From positions 1-43,018 of the forward strand of contig NZ_JACKSH010000211.1 in assembly GCF_025821625.1 (NCBI RefSeq): a stretch of DNA of 43,018 bases, read 5' to 3'. Of the stretch, positions 8,471-17,198 are shown piece by piece. A program made the position numbers and the translations under genes. The DNA comes from Mycolicibacterium pyrenivorans (lineage in GTDB: Bacteria; Actinomycetota; Actinomycetes; Mycobacteriales; Mycobacteriaceae). Positions within the stretch are counted from its first letter, which is position 1. Each line of letters begins with the position of its first letter. The notes under the pieces are model-generated. The model worked only from the letters and a program-made list of their open reading frames with translations, did no database searches and was not told the DNA's origin.

Positions 8471-9511
8471 ATGGACCGCTACGAACTGCGCAGGCTGGAT
8501 TACAGCCTCAGCGAGGACCACCAGGCACTGCAGGCGGCCTACAACGACTTCTTCGGCAGCCGATGCTCGATCGAGACGGTCCGCGCTGCCGAAGAGTCCG
8601 GTTTCGACAAGAGCCTGTGGGAACGGCTGTGCGCCATGGGCGCGACGACGATGGCGCTCCCGGAAGCCGTGGGAGGCGACGGGGCCACGCTGGTCGACCT
8701 GACGCTGGTCGCCGAGGAGATCGGTCGGTCGCTCGCCCCGGTGCCGTGGATCGACCACGTGTGCGCCGCGCGGCTGCTGGGAAGGCTCGGTGCAGTGGAG
8801 CCCGAGATCGTCAACGGCAAGCAGTTGGTGGGGTTCGATCCGCAGCAGGACAGCGCATCCGGAGTCAGGTTGATCCCGACGGGGTCGGTCGCCGACCACA
8901 TCGTCATGCGTGACGGCGACAACGTCGTGCAGCTGACCTTCGCCTCGCGCCCCGCGCGGGTCGACAACATAGGCAAGCTGCCGATGGCGTGGGTGGACCC
9001 GGCCGCGGCCGACAACCGCACCGTACTGGCCAGCGGCGCCGAAGCGCTCGCTGATTACCAACGCGCACTGGATGAATGGCGGTTGCTGACCGGCGCCGCA
9101 CTGGTCGGGCTGGTCGAGGAGACGATGACGATCGCCGCCGAGTTCGCCAAGACGCGCTACACGCTCGGCGTGCCGATCTCGACGCTGCAGGGGATCTCGC
9201 ATCCGCTGGCCAACATCGCCATCACGGTGCAGGGCGGCCGCAATCTCGCCAGGCGCGCGGCCTGGTTCCTCGACAACGAGCCCGACGAACGGCCGGAGCT
9301 GGCGCCTTCGGTCTTCGTGTTCATGGCCGAGGAGGCCGCCAAAGCCGCGACGATGGCCGTCCACGTACAGGGCGGGCTCGGCGTCTCCGCCGAGGCCGCC
9401 GCCACCGCCTACCTGGTTCGGGCCAGGGGGTGGGCGATCGCCGGCGGTGACCCCGGCGTCACCGCCAAGCGCATCGCCGCAATCGTCGCCGATCGTGAAG
9501 GACGGAGCTGA
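8471..9511 (+). CDS. Acyl-CoA dehydrogenase, short subunit (FadE-like)
   Basis: Flavoprotein-family dehydrogenase subunit of 346 aa, shorter than the usual 380-400. It has the N-terminal helical domain (MALPEAVGGDGATLVDLTLV near 60-79) and a C-terminal bundle (VQGGLGVSAEAAATAYLVRA), but no clear YTEP-type flavin/substrate motif. It lies 3 bp before a full-length partner. Mycobacterial steroid-type dehydrogenases (ChsE1-ChsE2) are heterotetramers encoded by such adjacent pairs, so this is probably one half of an obligate alpha2beta2 enzyme (inference). Confidence 0.88.
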   Translation: MDRYELRRLDYSLSEDHQALQAAYNDFFGSRCSIETVRAAEESGFDKSLWERLCAMGATTMALPEAVGGDGATLVDLTLVAEEIGRSLAPVPWIDHVCAARLLGRLGAVEPEIVNGKQLVGFDPQQDSASGVRLIPTGSVADHIVMRDGDNVVQLTFASRPARVDNIGKLPMAWVDPAAADNRTVLASGAEALADYQRALDEWRLLTGAALVGLVEETMTIAAEFAKTRYTLGVPISTLQGISHPLANIAITVQGGRNLARRAAWFLDNEPDERPELAPSVFVFMAEEAAKAATMAVHVQGGLGVSAEAAATAYLVRARGWAIAGGDPGVTAKRIAAIVADREGRS

Positions 9512-9514
9512 GCA

Positions 9515-10711
9515 ATGGATTTCTCACGAGTGCGACTCGACGACGACGACCAGAAGTTCCAGAACGAGGTCCGCAGCTTCCTACAGGAGGTGGTGACCGA
9601 GGACGTCCTGCGGCGGGATCGCGAAACCGGGGACAACTTCGACGAGGGCGTGCATCTCGCGCTCGGTGCCGCCGGTTACCTGGACCGCGATTGGAACCCG
9701 GACTCCGAGCGGCCCTTCACGCGGATCGAGCGGCGGATCTGGGAGCTGGAGAAGCGCCGTGCGCACGTGCCGTGGGTGACGTCGGGGACGACGTCGATGA
9801 TCGCCAGGTCCGTGGAGAAGTTCGGTTCACCGGAGCTCAAAGACGAAGTGCTGCCGCGGGTGTACAGCGGACACGTGCGGCTGTGCCTGGGCTACACCGA
9901 GCCCGAGGGCGGCTCCGACGTGGCCACCTGCAAGACCCGCGCGGTCCGCGACGGCGACCAGTGGATCATCAACGGGTCCAAGATGTTCACCACCGGCGCA
10001 CACAACTGCCAGTACGTCTTCCTGATCACCAACACCGACCCGAGCGCGCCGAAACACAAGAGCCTCACCATGTTCCTGGTGCCGCTCGATTCGTCCGGTG
10101 TCGAGATCCAGGGCATCCGCACCGTCGACGGCGACCGCACCAACATCGTCTACTACAGCGATGTCCGGGTGGACGACCGATACCGGATGGGGGAGGTCGA
10201 CGGGGGGTGGACGGTGGTCCGCGAACCGCTCAACGCCGAGCACGGTGCGGTGGACGCGGCCGACGACGGACTGGCGGACGTGTCGATCATGATGCACCAG
10301 GCCGGGTTCATGGCCGCCGCGGTGGACAAGGCCGCCGCACAGTCGACAGTGGCAGATCCCAACGGCCGCAGGCTGATCGACGATGGCTCGGTCACATACC
10401 GTCTCGGCCGCAGTGTTGCCAGAATGGAGGCCGCGCTGTCGGCACCGAGCATCTTCGGCAGGGTGGCACTGGCGCAGACGATGCGTGACATCTCGCCGGA
10501 CCTGATGGACATTCTGGGCGCCGCGTCGGCGCTGCCGCTCGGGACCGATGGCGCGGCCGACGACGGCGCAGCCGAATACGTCTACCGGTTCGCGCCGCTG
10601 GTCGGCATCTACGGCGGCACGCTGGAGGTATTCCGCAACATGATCGCGCAGTACGTCCTCGGGCTCGGCAAGCCGAACTACTCGCCGCCGGCGGTCAAGG
10701 CCGCCTCTTAG
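9515..10711 (+). CDS. Acyl-CoA dehydrogenase (FadE-like), partner subunit
   Basis: A 398-aa acyl-CoA dehydrogenase that introduces an alpha-beta double bond into an acyl-CoA using FAD. It carries GYTEPEGGSDVA (about 126-137), the central beta-domain signature WIINGSKMFTTGAH (about 150), and the C-terminal YGGTLEVFRNMIAQ (about 366), which holds the conserved acidic and Arg residues of the family. The ribosome site GGACGGAG overlaps the end of the preceding dehydrogenase gene. The tight pairing suggests one mixed enzyme. A 69-bp gap follows before the P450 gene. Confidence 0.92.
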   Translation: MDFSRVRLDDDDQKFQNEVRSFLQEVVTEDVLRRDRETGDNFDEGVHLALGAAGYLDRDWNPDSERPFTRIERRIWELEKRRAHVPWVTSGTTSMIARSVEKFGSPELKDEVLPRVYSGHVRLCLGYTEPEGGSDVATCKTRAVRDGDQWIINGSKMFTTGAHNCQYVFLITNTDPSAPKHKSLTMFLVPLDSSGVEIQGIRTVDGDRTNIVYYSDVRVDDRYRMGEVDGGWTVVREPLNAEHGAVDAADDGLADVSIMMHQAGFMAAAVDKAAAQSTVADPNGRRLIDDGSVTYRLGRSVARMEAALSAPSIFGRVALAQTMRDISPDLMDILGAASALPLGTDGAADDGAAEYVYRFAPLVGIYGGTLEVFRNMIAQYVLGLGKPNYSPPAVKAAS

Positions 10712-10780
10712 CCCGAGCGTGGCAGCCGACGAGCGCCGCATCGGCACGATCCGGCAGAGAAAAGGCGAGGAACGAGCGCG

Positions 10781-11985
10781 ATGACGACAACAGACGTGGC
10801 GTTCGACCCCTTCTCCGAGGAGTCTTCACCTCCCCCTACGAGACGTATGCGCGCATGCGTGACGAAGCTCCGGTCTACTACAGCGCGGAGTTCGACTTCT
10901 ACGCGCTCACCCGCCACGAGGACGTGGCGGCGGCGTTCAAGGACCACCAGACGTTCTCGTCTGCCTATGGCGTCGACCTGGCGATGGTGCGCAAGGGCGA
11001 AGTGACCGAGCACGGCTCGATCATCGCCATGGACCCGCCGGAGCACCGCCGGATGAGGAGCTTGCTGAACAAGGTGTTCACGCCGCGGGCGATCAAGGCG
11101 CATGAGCCGCTGGTGCGATCCCTGATCGACAAACACCTCGATGCCGTGAACCCGGACCGCTTCGACGTCGTCCAGGACTTCTCCGCGCTGTTTCCCGTGG
11201 ACGTGATGACCACCCTGCAAGGCGTGCCCGAGCAGGATCACCAGCAGATCCGGGTCTGGATCGATGAACTGCTGCACCGTGAGCCCGGCGACGTCGACAT
11301 GACGGAGTCCGGCCGGAAGGCCGCCGTCGACATGGCGGTCTACTACTACCGTCTGGTCAAGCAGCGCCGAAACGAACTCGGTGACGATCTGCTGAGCCAA
11401 CTCATCACGGCCGAGATCGAACGCGACAACGGTGAGATGGCCCCGCTCGAGAACATCGAAATCACCGAATTCGCAACACGGTTAGGCGGCGCGGGCGCGG
11501 AGACGGTAACCAAACTGCTCGGCAACGCAGCCGTGGTCTTCGCTCAGAACCCTGACCAGTGGCAGAAGCTGCTCGACGACCGCAGCAAGATTCCTCTCGC
11601 GGTCGAGGAACTCCTGCGGTATGAAGCGCCGGCGCAATACAACGTGCGGTGCTCACTACGCGAGACCACGCTGCATGGCGTCACGATCCCTGCCGGGAAG
11701 CCGGTGTTCCTGGGGGGCGGCTCGGCGAACCGGGATCCCGCCGCATGGACCGATCCGGACAGGTTCGACGTCGACCGGGACCGAACCGAAGCCCAGAACC
11801 TCGGATTCGGGTACGGAATCCACAGCTGCCTCGGCGCGGCACTGGCCCGCATGGAAAGTGTGATCGCACTGGACAAGCTGCTGGACTTCATGCCGCGGTA
11901 CGAAGTGGATTGGAGCCGGTGCCAGCGGGTCAACATGCAGAATGTCGCCGGCTGGAGCAATGTGCCGGTGCGGGTCCTGAGATAG
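10781..11985 (+). pseudogene. Cytochrome P450 with a 1-base frameshift near codon 15
   Basis: The first 14 codons from ATG 10781 read MTTTDVAFDPFSEE, then the frame is lost. One missing T at about 10823 would restore EEFFTSPYETYARMRDEAPV and join the 5' end to the long frame that runs from 10855 to 11985, giving about 401 aa. The rest is intact: I-helix GGAGAETV (Glu in place of the usual Asp), LRYEAPAQ, and heme loop FGYGIHSCLG with Cys codon 11827-11829. Either this is a sequencing error in an active gene or a recent inactivating deletion. Translation from ATG 10855 would lose the N-terminal 25 residues. The product would hydroxylate a pathway substrate. Confidence 0.85.
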
Positions 11986-11999
11986 CCCGGGGGCTTGAC

Positions 12000-13145
12000 T
12001 CAGGTACTCAGGATCGTGGCGCCTGCGGTACCCGGTGCCCCGTAGAGCTGGGCGAAACCCACCTTCGGGTTGCCCGGGACCTGCCGGTCGCCCGCCTCTC
12101 CGCGCAACTGACGGACGATCTCGTGCAGCTGCCGCAGCCCGGACGCGCCGATCGGCTCGCCGTTGGCCAGCAGGCCACCGTCGGTGTTGACCGGCATCGC
12201 GCCACCGATCTCGGTGGCGCCCTCGGCGATCAGCTTCTCCTGGTCGCCGTCGGCGCAGAATCCGGCCTCGGCCATGTGGATGACCTCGGCGCCGGCATCG
12301 GTGTCCTGCAACTGGATCACGTCGACGTCGGCGGGTTCGATGCCCGCCTTCTCGAAGGCCGCGCGTGCGGCGTACACCGTGGGCGCCACATCCTCCTCGA
12401 CTGGCGCGAAGGTCGTATTGACCTCATAGGCGCCGTATCTGCGGGTGCGCACCTCGACCGCGCGGACGAACACCGGCTTGGCGGTGTACCGGTGGGCGAG
12501 GTCGGCGCGGCACATGACGACCGCCGCCGCGCCCTCGTCCGGTGAGCAGAACATGTACTGCGTCAGCGGGTAGTTGAGCATCGGGGAGTCGAGGATCGCT
12601 TCTTCGGCCATGGGCTTGCGGCGGAAGGCATTGGGATTCAACGCCCCGTTGCGGAGATTCTTGTTGACCACCTTGGCCAGGGTCTGGTGGCTGATCCCGT
12701 GCTCATGGAGATAGCGGTTGGCTTTCATGCCGAAGAACTGCGTCGTCAGGTACTGACCGTTCTCGGCGTACCAGCTCGGCATGCCCACCAACGCCGGGTC
12801 TTCGGTGAAGGCGCCGCGGGGATGCTTGTCCAGGCCGACGGCGATACCGATGTCGTAGTCGCCCAAGCGGATTCCGTCGGCACACGCCTTGGTGGCGCTG
12901 GCCGCCGTGGCGCAGGCGTTGAACACGTTGGTGAACGGGATCCCGGACAGGCCGACCATCCCGACGATGGCGTCGGGGTTGGCCACCGTCCAGCTGCCCC
13001 CCACCCCGAACTGGATGTCGTTCCAGGTGATTCCTGCGTCGGCGACGGCGGCGGTGATGGCGTCCACGCCCATCTCCATCGCCGATTTGCCCTCGAACCT
13101 GCCGAACGGGTGGATACCCACACCGATGATCGCCACGTCGTGCAT
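12000..13145 (-). CDS. Ltp-type thiolase-like protein, probable aldol lyase subunit
   Basis: A 381-aa thiolase-superfamily (lipid-transfer/SCP2 type) protein. The acyl-accepting cysteine is present (Cys78, FNACATAAS). The second catalytic pair of true thiolases is not: the GHP histidine is Glu330 (NGEPIGASG), and the C-terminal CxG cysteine is Tyr368 (QLYGAPG). Loss of these residues and an adjacent DUF35 gene match the Ltp2-DUF35 retro-aldolases of steroid side-chain breakdown rather than a thiolase. ATG 13145 is chosen because the longer frame would extend into the DUF35 gene. It ends 14 bp from the convergent P450. Confidence 0.88.
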   Translation of the reverse strand: MHDVAIIGVGIHPFGRFEGKSAMEMGVDAITAAVADAGITWNDIQFGVGGSWTVANPDAIVGMVGLSGIPFTNVFNACATAASATKACADGIRLGDYDIGIAVGLDKHPRGAFTEDPALVGMPSWYAENGQYLTTQFFGMKANRYLHEHGISHQTLAKVVNKNLRNGALNPNAFRRKPMAEEAILDSPMLNYPLTQYMFCSPDEGAAAVVMCRADLAHRYTAKPVFVRAVEVRTRRYGAYEVNTTFAPVEEDVAPTVYAARAAFEKAGIEPADVDVIQLQDTDAGAEVIHMAEAGFCADGDQEKLIAEGATEIGGAMPVNTDGGLLANGEPIGASGLRQLHEIVRQLRGEAGDRQVPGNPKVGFAQLYGAPGTAGATILST

Positions 13146-13164
13146 GTCGGGAGTTCCTCTCGGG

Positions 13165-13575
13165 TCAGACCGGCTGGAAGGCGAAGGTGACGATCTCGTC
13201 GCCGTCGACAACGGTGAGGGGAATCATGGTCAATTCGACCTGCATGCCGAACTCCAGCCTGCCGGGGTCGCACTCGGTCAGGCGTCCCTCGACACGGATG
13301 ATGTCGCCGAGTTGCACCAAGCCGACGCCGAAGGGTTCGAACCGGCGGCCCGTCGGTCCCTTGTAGGGCGGTCCCGGTGGGAAGCCCTGTGTGGTCCAGG
13401 CGATCAACGTGCCGCGGCGGGGGAGTGCCAACTCGGTCATGCCTGCGGCGCTGCATTTCGGGCAACGGGTCTGGGCGGGGAACGCCGTGGCGCCGCAGCC
13501 CTCGCACTGGCTGCCGATCAGCTGCGGCTGCTCGTCGGGCCAGGTCGTGATGTCGGGCGCGAGTGCCTTCTGCAT
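13165..13575 (-). CDS. DUF35 OB-fold protein with zinc ribbon
   Basis: A 136-aa partner-type protein. The N-terminal rubredoxin-like zinc ribbon has Cys24, Cys27, Cys38 and Cys41 (CEGCG and CPKC), followed by an OB-fold (PRRGTLIAWT to VTFAFQPV). Family members bind acyl-CoA and form complexes with Ltp-type thiolases, as in ChsH2-Ltp2. ATG 13575 has GGAGGA just upstream; the longer frame from 13614 would run into the operator. The gene lies 19 bp before the thiolase-like gene on the same strand, so the two are almost certainly co-transcribed from the promoter region at site 3. Confidence 0.9.
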   Translation of the reverse strand: MQKALAPDITTWPDEQPQLIGSQCEGCGATAFPAQTRCPKCSAAGMTELALPRRGTLIAWTTQGFPPGPPYKGPTGRRFEPFGVGLVQLGDIIRVEGRLTECDPGRLEFGMQVELTMIPLTVVDGDEIVTFAFQPV

Positions 13576-13612
13576 GCGGGTCCTCCGTGCGTTCCGGTCT
13601 TCATGATGAGCC

Positions 13613-13631
13613 AACGGTAAATATTACGGTA
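13613..13631. promoter_or_regulatory. Putative operator, site 3
   Basis: AACGGTAA-ata-TTACGGTA, in the shared 19-bp geometry. It is 38 bp before the DUF35 ATG and 8 bp from the end of the thioesterase gene. It would control the DUF35/thiolase-like pair. Confidence 0.65.
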
Positions 13632-13638
13632 AAGTCCC

Positions 13639-14466
13639 TCAGCCGGAAACGTCCGGTGGTGGACGCCGGCGAACCAGCTGAACCTGTTGGATCGCGGCCA
13701 CCGGGCCGAGCTCGTCGAACAGCGTCCCTCGGGAAATGCCGACTCCGTCTCTGCCGTAATGATTCTCGGAGCGGACGCCGACCCACTTTCCTTCGGGGAG
13801 CCGGTGAATGTGCACCGCGAGATCGGTGTTGAGGAACGTCCACTCGGCGGGGTCGAGCCGGGTTCCCATGCCGTTGGCGATGTCGGCCACCGCGAACAAC
13901 TGCTGGGTCGGCGTCATCGTCTCACCGGCGACCAGATCGACCAATGGCCTGGCCCAGCACTCCGCCTGCACGCTGTTGAGGATGTCGTTGAGCCAACGCC
14001 AGTCCAGGCTCTGGATATAGGTCTGATCCGCGCCTGCATCGGCCATGCGGCGCCGCCCCTGCGTCACCGGCGGGAGCGTCTCGGCGGGCGTGAAGTGCAG
14101 TTCGTCGGTATCAGTGTGCTGGAACCGCCAGGCGGTGGCCTTCGCGACCGGCCGCGGAGAGCCGTCCGGACCGGGGGCCAGCATCTCCGCGGCGACAAGT
14201 TCGATCCTCGTGCCCGGACGTTCGACACGGGCGCTCACCCACAACTCGTCGGTGACCGGAACCGGCCCGAGGAGGTCGACCACGACCCTGCTGATGCGGG
14301 CATCGTCGCGGGGTGAGCAGCGCTCCAGCGCCCGGACCAGCAGAGCCGACACCGGCGCGGCGTTCTGCATCGTCGACCCCCACGTGCTGATCACATGATC
14401 GGACGCCGCGAACTTCTCCCCCTGGGGATCGGCAGAATCGATGAGCTCGTAGTAGGCGTCGGTCAC
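13639..14466 (-). CDS. Acyl-CoA thioesterase family protein (double hotdog)
   Basis: A 275-aa protein with the layout of TesB-like/thioesterase-superfamily proteins: an N-terminal hotdog (WGSTMQNAAPVSALLVRALE near 29-48, VVVDLLGPVPVTDEL near 61-75) and a C-terminal hotdog ending in SENHYGRDGVGISRGTLFDE. The probable role is hydrolysis of an acyl-CoA, recycling CoA from dead-end or final esters. The start is GTG 14466. It lies upstream of the DUF35/thiolase pair on the same strand but is separated from it by operator site 3, so it may have its own promoter. Confidence 0.8.
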   Translation of the reverse strand: MTDAYYELIDSADPQGEKFAASDHVISTWGSTMQNAAPVSALLVRALERCSPRDDARISRVVVDLLGPVPVTDELWVSARVERPGTRIELVAAEMLAPGPDGSPRPVAKATAWRFQHTDTDELHFTPAETLPPVTQGRRRMADAGADQTYIQSLDWRWLNDILNSVQAECWARPLVDLVAGETMTPTQQLFAVADIANGMGTRLDPAEWTFLNTDLAVHIHRLPEGKWVGVRSENHYGRDGVGISRGTLFDELGPVAAIQQVQLVRRRPPPDVSG

Positions 14467-14518
14467 GTCCCGGTCCTGTCTTTTCGCACACGGCGGTCGC
14501 CAGCGGCAGGATATGGTC

Positions 14519-14535
14519 GCACTTATCGAAAGTGC
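14519..14535. promoter_or_regulatory. Short palindrome upstream of the thioesterase gene
   Basis: GCACTT-atcga-AAGTGC, a perfect 6-bp inverted repeat 53 bp before the GTG of the minus-strand thioesterase gene. It is a possible operator unrelated to the TACnGTAA family. A six-base match could arise by chance. Confidence 0.3.
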
Positions 14536-14556
14536 AACTGGAGGCCTTACAGGATG

Positions 14557-14931
14557 TCACCGGGGGTCGATGAGATCCCGGAGGCGTTCGGCGGGGAACA
14601 CGGTCGCCTGCGCCGCTCGCACCCGATCGGCCAGATCGCGGTCCGATGTCGCGACCCTGAGCTGTTCCGGATGCGGGTCGGAGGTCACCAACCGGACGAT
14701 CTCGTCGTCGGCGGAGTTCGGCGCCGCCGACGAGGCGTGGGCCACGGTGACGACCGTCGACTCGATCGGCGGCGAGGGCGGCCGCTCGAACACCACCGTC
14801 ACGTCCACGCCGTCGCGCAGCGCCCACCCCTCCAGGCGGTCGACCAAGGTGGCCATCGCGCGGTGCCGGTTGCGCCACCAGCCGTCCGGGCGCGAGCCGA
14901 TCACATTCATGCCATCGACAATCCAGCGCAC
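14557..14931 (-). CDS. NYN/PIN-like domain protein (YacP type)
   Basis: A small 124-aa protein starting VRWIVDGMNVIGSRPDGWW, with conserved acidic residues at DGMN (near 6), ADDEIVRLV (near 74) and ATSDRDLADRV (near 93). This spacing is typical of NYN-domain predicted ribonucleases such as YacP. It probably acts on RNA and is not part of the catabolic pathway. The GTG start lies 47 bp from the divergent molybdopterin oxidoreductase gene, and I see no clear ribosome site, so the transcript may be leaderless. Confidence 0.8.
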   Translation of the reverse strand: MRWIVDGMNVIGSRPDGWWRNRHRAMATLVDRLEGWALRDGVDVTVVFERPPSPPIESTVVTVAHASSAAPNSADDEIVRLVTSDPHPEQLRVATSDRDLADRVRAAQATVFPAERLRDLIDPR

Positions 14932-14978
14932 CCGAATCAGACTATCCCGGTACCGCGCTGCAGAAAGGGCGACTTGAC

Positions 14979-17198
14979 ATGGCCGAGAACACCGCGGCGA
15001 GCGCTGGGCGCGAGGCCGCAGCCGGGGCCGAACAGAAGGTCACCTTCTGCCGGATCTGCGAGCCGCTGTGCGGCATGATCGCCACCGTCGAGGACGGCAA
15101 GCTCGTCGCGCTGCGCCCCGACAAAGAGCACCCGCTGTCGTCGGGGTTCGCCTGTCAGAAGGGCATCGCCTTCACCGAGGTGGTCAACGACCCCGACCGC
15201 GTCACGGTTCCGCTGCGCCGGACGGCCGCCGGGTTCGAGGAGGTGACCTGGGACGAGGCGATGACCGACATCGCGACGCGGCTCTCGGCGATCCTGCGGG
15301 AGCACGGGTCGGGCGCGGCGGGTTGGTACTTCGGAAATCCCGGTGCGTTCAGCTATTCGCACGTGCTCGCCGCGCTGGCATTCGTGAAGGGCCTCGGCAG
15401 GCGTTCGCATTTCTTCACGGCCTCGTCCCAGGACACCAACAGCCGTCTGATGGCCAGCCAACTGCTCTACGGCACCCCGACGTCGGTGCCGATCCCGGAC
15501 TTGACCCGGACCGACCTCCTGGTGATGATGGGCGCCAATCCCGTTGTCTCGCATGGCAGTTTCCTGACTGCACCGAGGATCAAGGACCTGATGCACGACA
15601 TCGTCAAGCGGGGTGGCCGCGTGGTCGTGATCGACCCACGCAGATCGGAGACGGCCACCCAGTTCGAATGGTGCGGGATCGTCCCCGACACGGATTCGCA
15701 CCTGTTGCTGTCGCTTCTGCAGGTGATGTTCGCCGAGGACCTCGTCGACACCCGCCGGCTGGCGTCCTACGCCGAGGGGCTGGACTGGCTGCGCGCGCTT
15801 GCGGCACGGTTCACTCCCGAGATGACGCAGTCCCACACGGGCATCGACCCAGGCGTGGTGCGCGGGCTGGCGCGCGACCTCGCGATGACGCCGCGGGCGG
15901 CCGTCTACGGACGGTTGGGGACCTGCGCCGGCAGGTACGGGACCCTGACCTCCTACCTGATCGACGTCGTCAACCTCGTCGCAGGCAACCTCGACGAGCC
16001 GGGCGGATCGGTGTTCGGCAGTCTGGACCTGCCCGCCCAACGCTGGGCGAACATGGCCATGGGCGCGATGCTGCGGCGCACCTACCGGCGCAGGCGATCC
16101 CGTGTCGGGGGGTTCCCGTCGTTGATCGGCTCGGAACCCGCAGCGCTGATGGCCAAGGAGATCCTCACCCCGGGCCCCCGTCAGATCAGGGCGTTGTTCG
16201 TCAGCGCGGGCAATCCGGTGCTCTCGGTGCCCAATGGCGACGAACTGGAATCGGCGCTGTCGTCGCTGGAACTCTCTGTGGCACTTGATTTCTACGTCAC
16301 GGAGACGACGTCGCACTGTGACTACATCCTGCCGGTGACGACCATGTACGAACGTGACGACTTCCCGCTGACGTTCCAGGCCTTCCAGGCCACGCCGTTT
16401 CGCCAGGCCACCGAGGCGGTGGTGGCGCCTGCCGGGCAGGCCCGTCAGGAATGGCAGATCGTCGGGGAGTTGATGCGGCGGTTGTCGGGACGCACGCCGG
16501 TGTTCACGCTGCTGTCGCTCTCGGGCAAGGTGCTCAGGAGATTGGGTCTCGACGCCTCGCCCCGACTGCTGGCCGACGGCATCATCCGGTCGACCCGTGG
16601 CGGTGACCTCTTCGGGTTGCGGCGCGGCGGCCTGACCTTCCGCCGCCTGACCGATCGCCACCCGCACGGGACCGTGCTCGCCCCCCACCTGAGCACGGGC
16701 GTGCTAAAGAAGTGCATCAGCTACCCGCGGGGCCGAATTCGGTTGGTGCACGACGAGATCGCCGAACAGATCGCCATGCTGTCGCGCAATCGCCACCCGG
16801 ACGGCTACCCGCTGCGGATGATCGGGATGCGTGAACCGCGTTCGGAGAACTCCTGGATGCACAACTCGCCGCTGCTGATGCGCGGGGAGCGCACCCACCA
16901 CGGGCTGATCAACGTCGACGACGCCGCCGATCTGCACATCGGCGACGGCGACGATGTACAGGTCAGCTCGCCCTACGGCCAGATCAGGGTCCCGGTCGCC
17001 GTGACCAAGGACATCATGCCGGGGGTCATCGCCGTGCCCCACGGTTGGGGCCACAAGGGCACCGGCGGTTGGCGTCTCGCCAATCGGGCGGGTGGCGCCA
17101 ACGTGAATCGGCTGACCTCGAGCGACCCCCGCGATGTGGAAGCGCTCTCCGGCATGGCGTGGCTGACCGGGGTGCCGGTGCGCGTGGAGAAGGTCTGA
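14979..17198 (+). CDS. Molybdopterin-dependent oxidoreductase with 4Fe-4S cluster
   Basis: A 739-aa member of the DMSO reductase/formate dehydrogenase superfamily, using a bis-pyranopterin Mo or W cofactor. Cys24, Cys27, Cys31 and Cys59 form the CxxC-x3-C-x27-C binding site for one 4Fe-4S cluster. Cofactor-binding segments are visible at LLVMMGANPVVSHGS (near 183), VVVIDPRRSETA (near 214) and the C-terminal molydopterin-dinucleotide domain (MRGERTHHGLINVDDAADLH to GWGHKGTGGWRLANRAGGAN). No twin-arginine signal is present, so it is probably cytoplasmic. No electron-transfer or chaperone subunit is next to it, and the substrate is unknown. The start is preceded by GAAAGGG. Confidence 0.9.
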   Translation: MAENTAASAGREAAAGAEQKVTFCRICEPLCGMIATVEDGKLVALRPDKEHPLSSGFACQKGIAFTEVVNDPDRVTVPLRRTAAGFEEVTWDEAMTDIATRLSAILREHGSGAAGWYFGNPGAFSYSHVLAALAFVKGLGRRSHFFTASSQDTNSRLMASQLLYGTPTSVPIPDLTRTDLLVMMGANPVVSHGSFLTAPRIKDLMHDIVKRGGRVVVIDPRRSETATQFEWCGIVPDTDSHLLLSLLQVMFAEDLVDTRRLASYAEGLDWLRALAARFTPEMTQSHTGIDPGVVRGLARDLAMTPRAAVYGRLGTCAGRYGTLTSYLIDVVNLVAGNLDEPGGSVFGSLDLPAQRWANMAMGAMLRRTYRRRRSRVGGFPSLIGSEPAALMAKEILTPGPRQIRALFVSAGNPVLSVPNGDELESALSSLELSVALDFYVTETTSHCDYILPVTTMYERDDFPLTFQAFQATPFRQATEAVVAPAGQARQEWQIVGELMRRLSGRTPVFTLLSLSGKVLRRLGLDASPRLLADGIIRSTRGGDLFGLRRGGLTFRRLTDRHPHGTVLAPHLSTGVLKKCISYPRGRIRLVHDEIAEQIAMLSRNRHPDGYPLRMIGMREPRSENSWMHNSPLLMRGERTHHGLINVDDAADLHIGDGDDVQVSSPYGQIRVPVAVTKDIMPGVIAVPHGWGHKGTGGWRLANRAGGANVNRLTSSDPRDVEALSGMAWLTGVPVRVEKV

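Noticed and set aside
14937..16688. 583-codon minus-strand open frame opposite the molybdopterin oxidoreductase
   Set aside because: It is the complement of a clearly homologous coding gene in high-GC DNA; its translation is Arg/His/Gln-rich with no family motifs.
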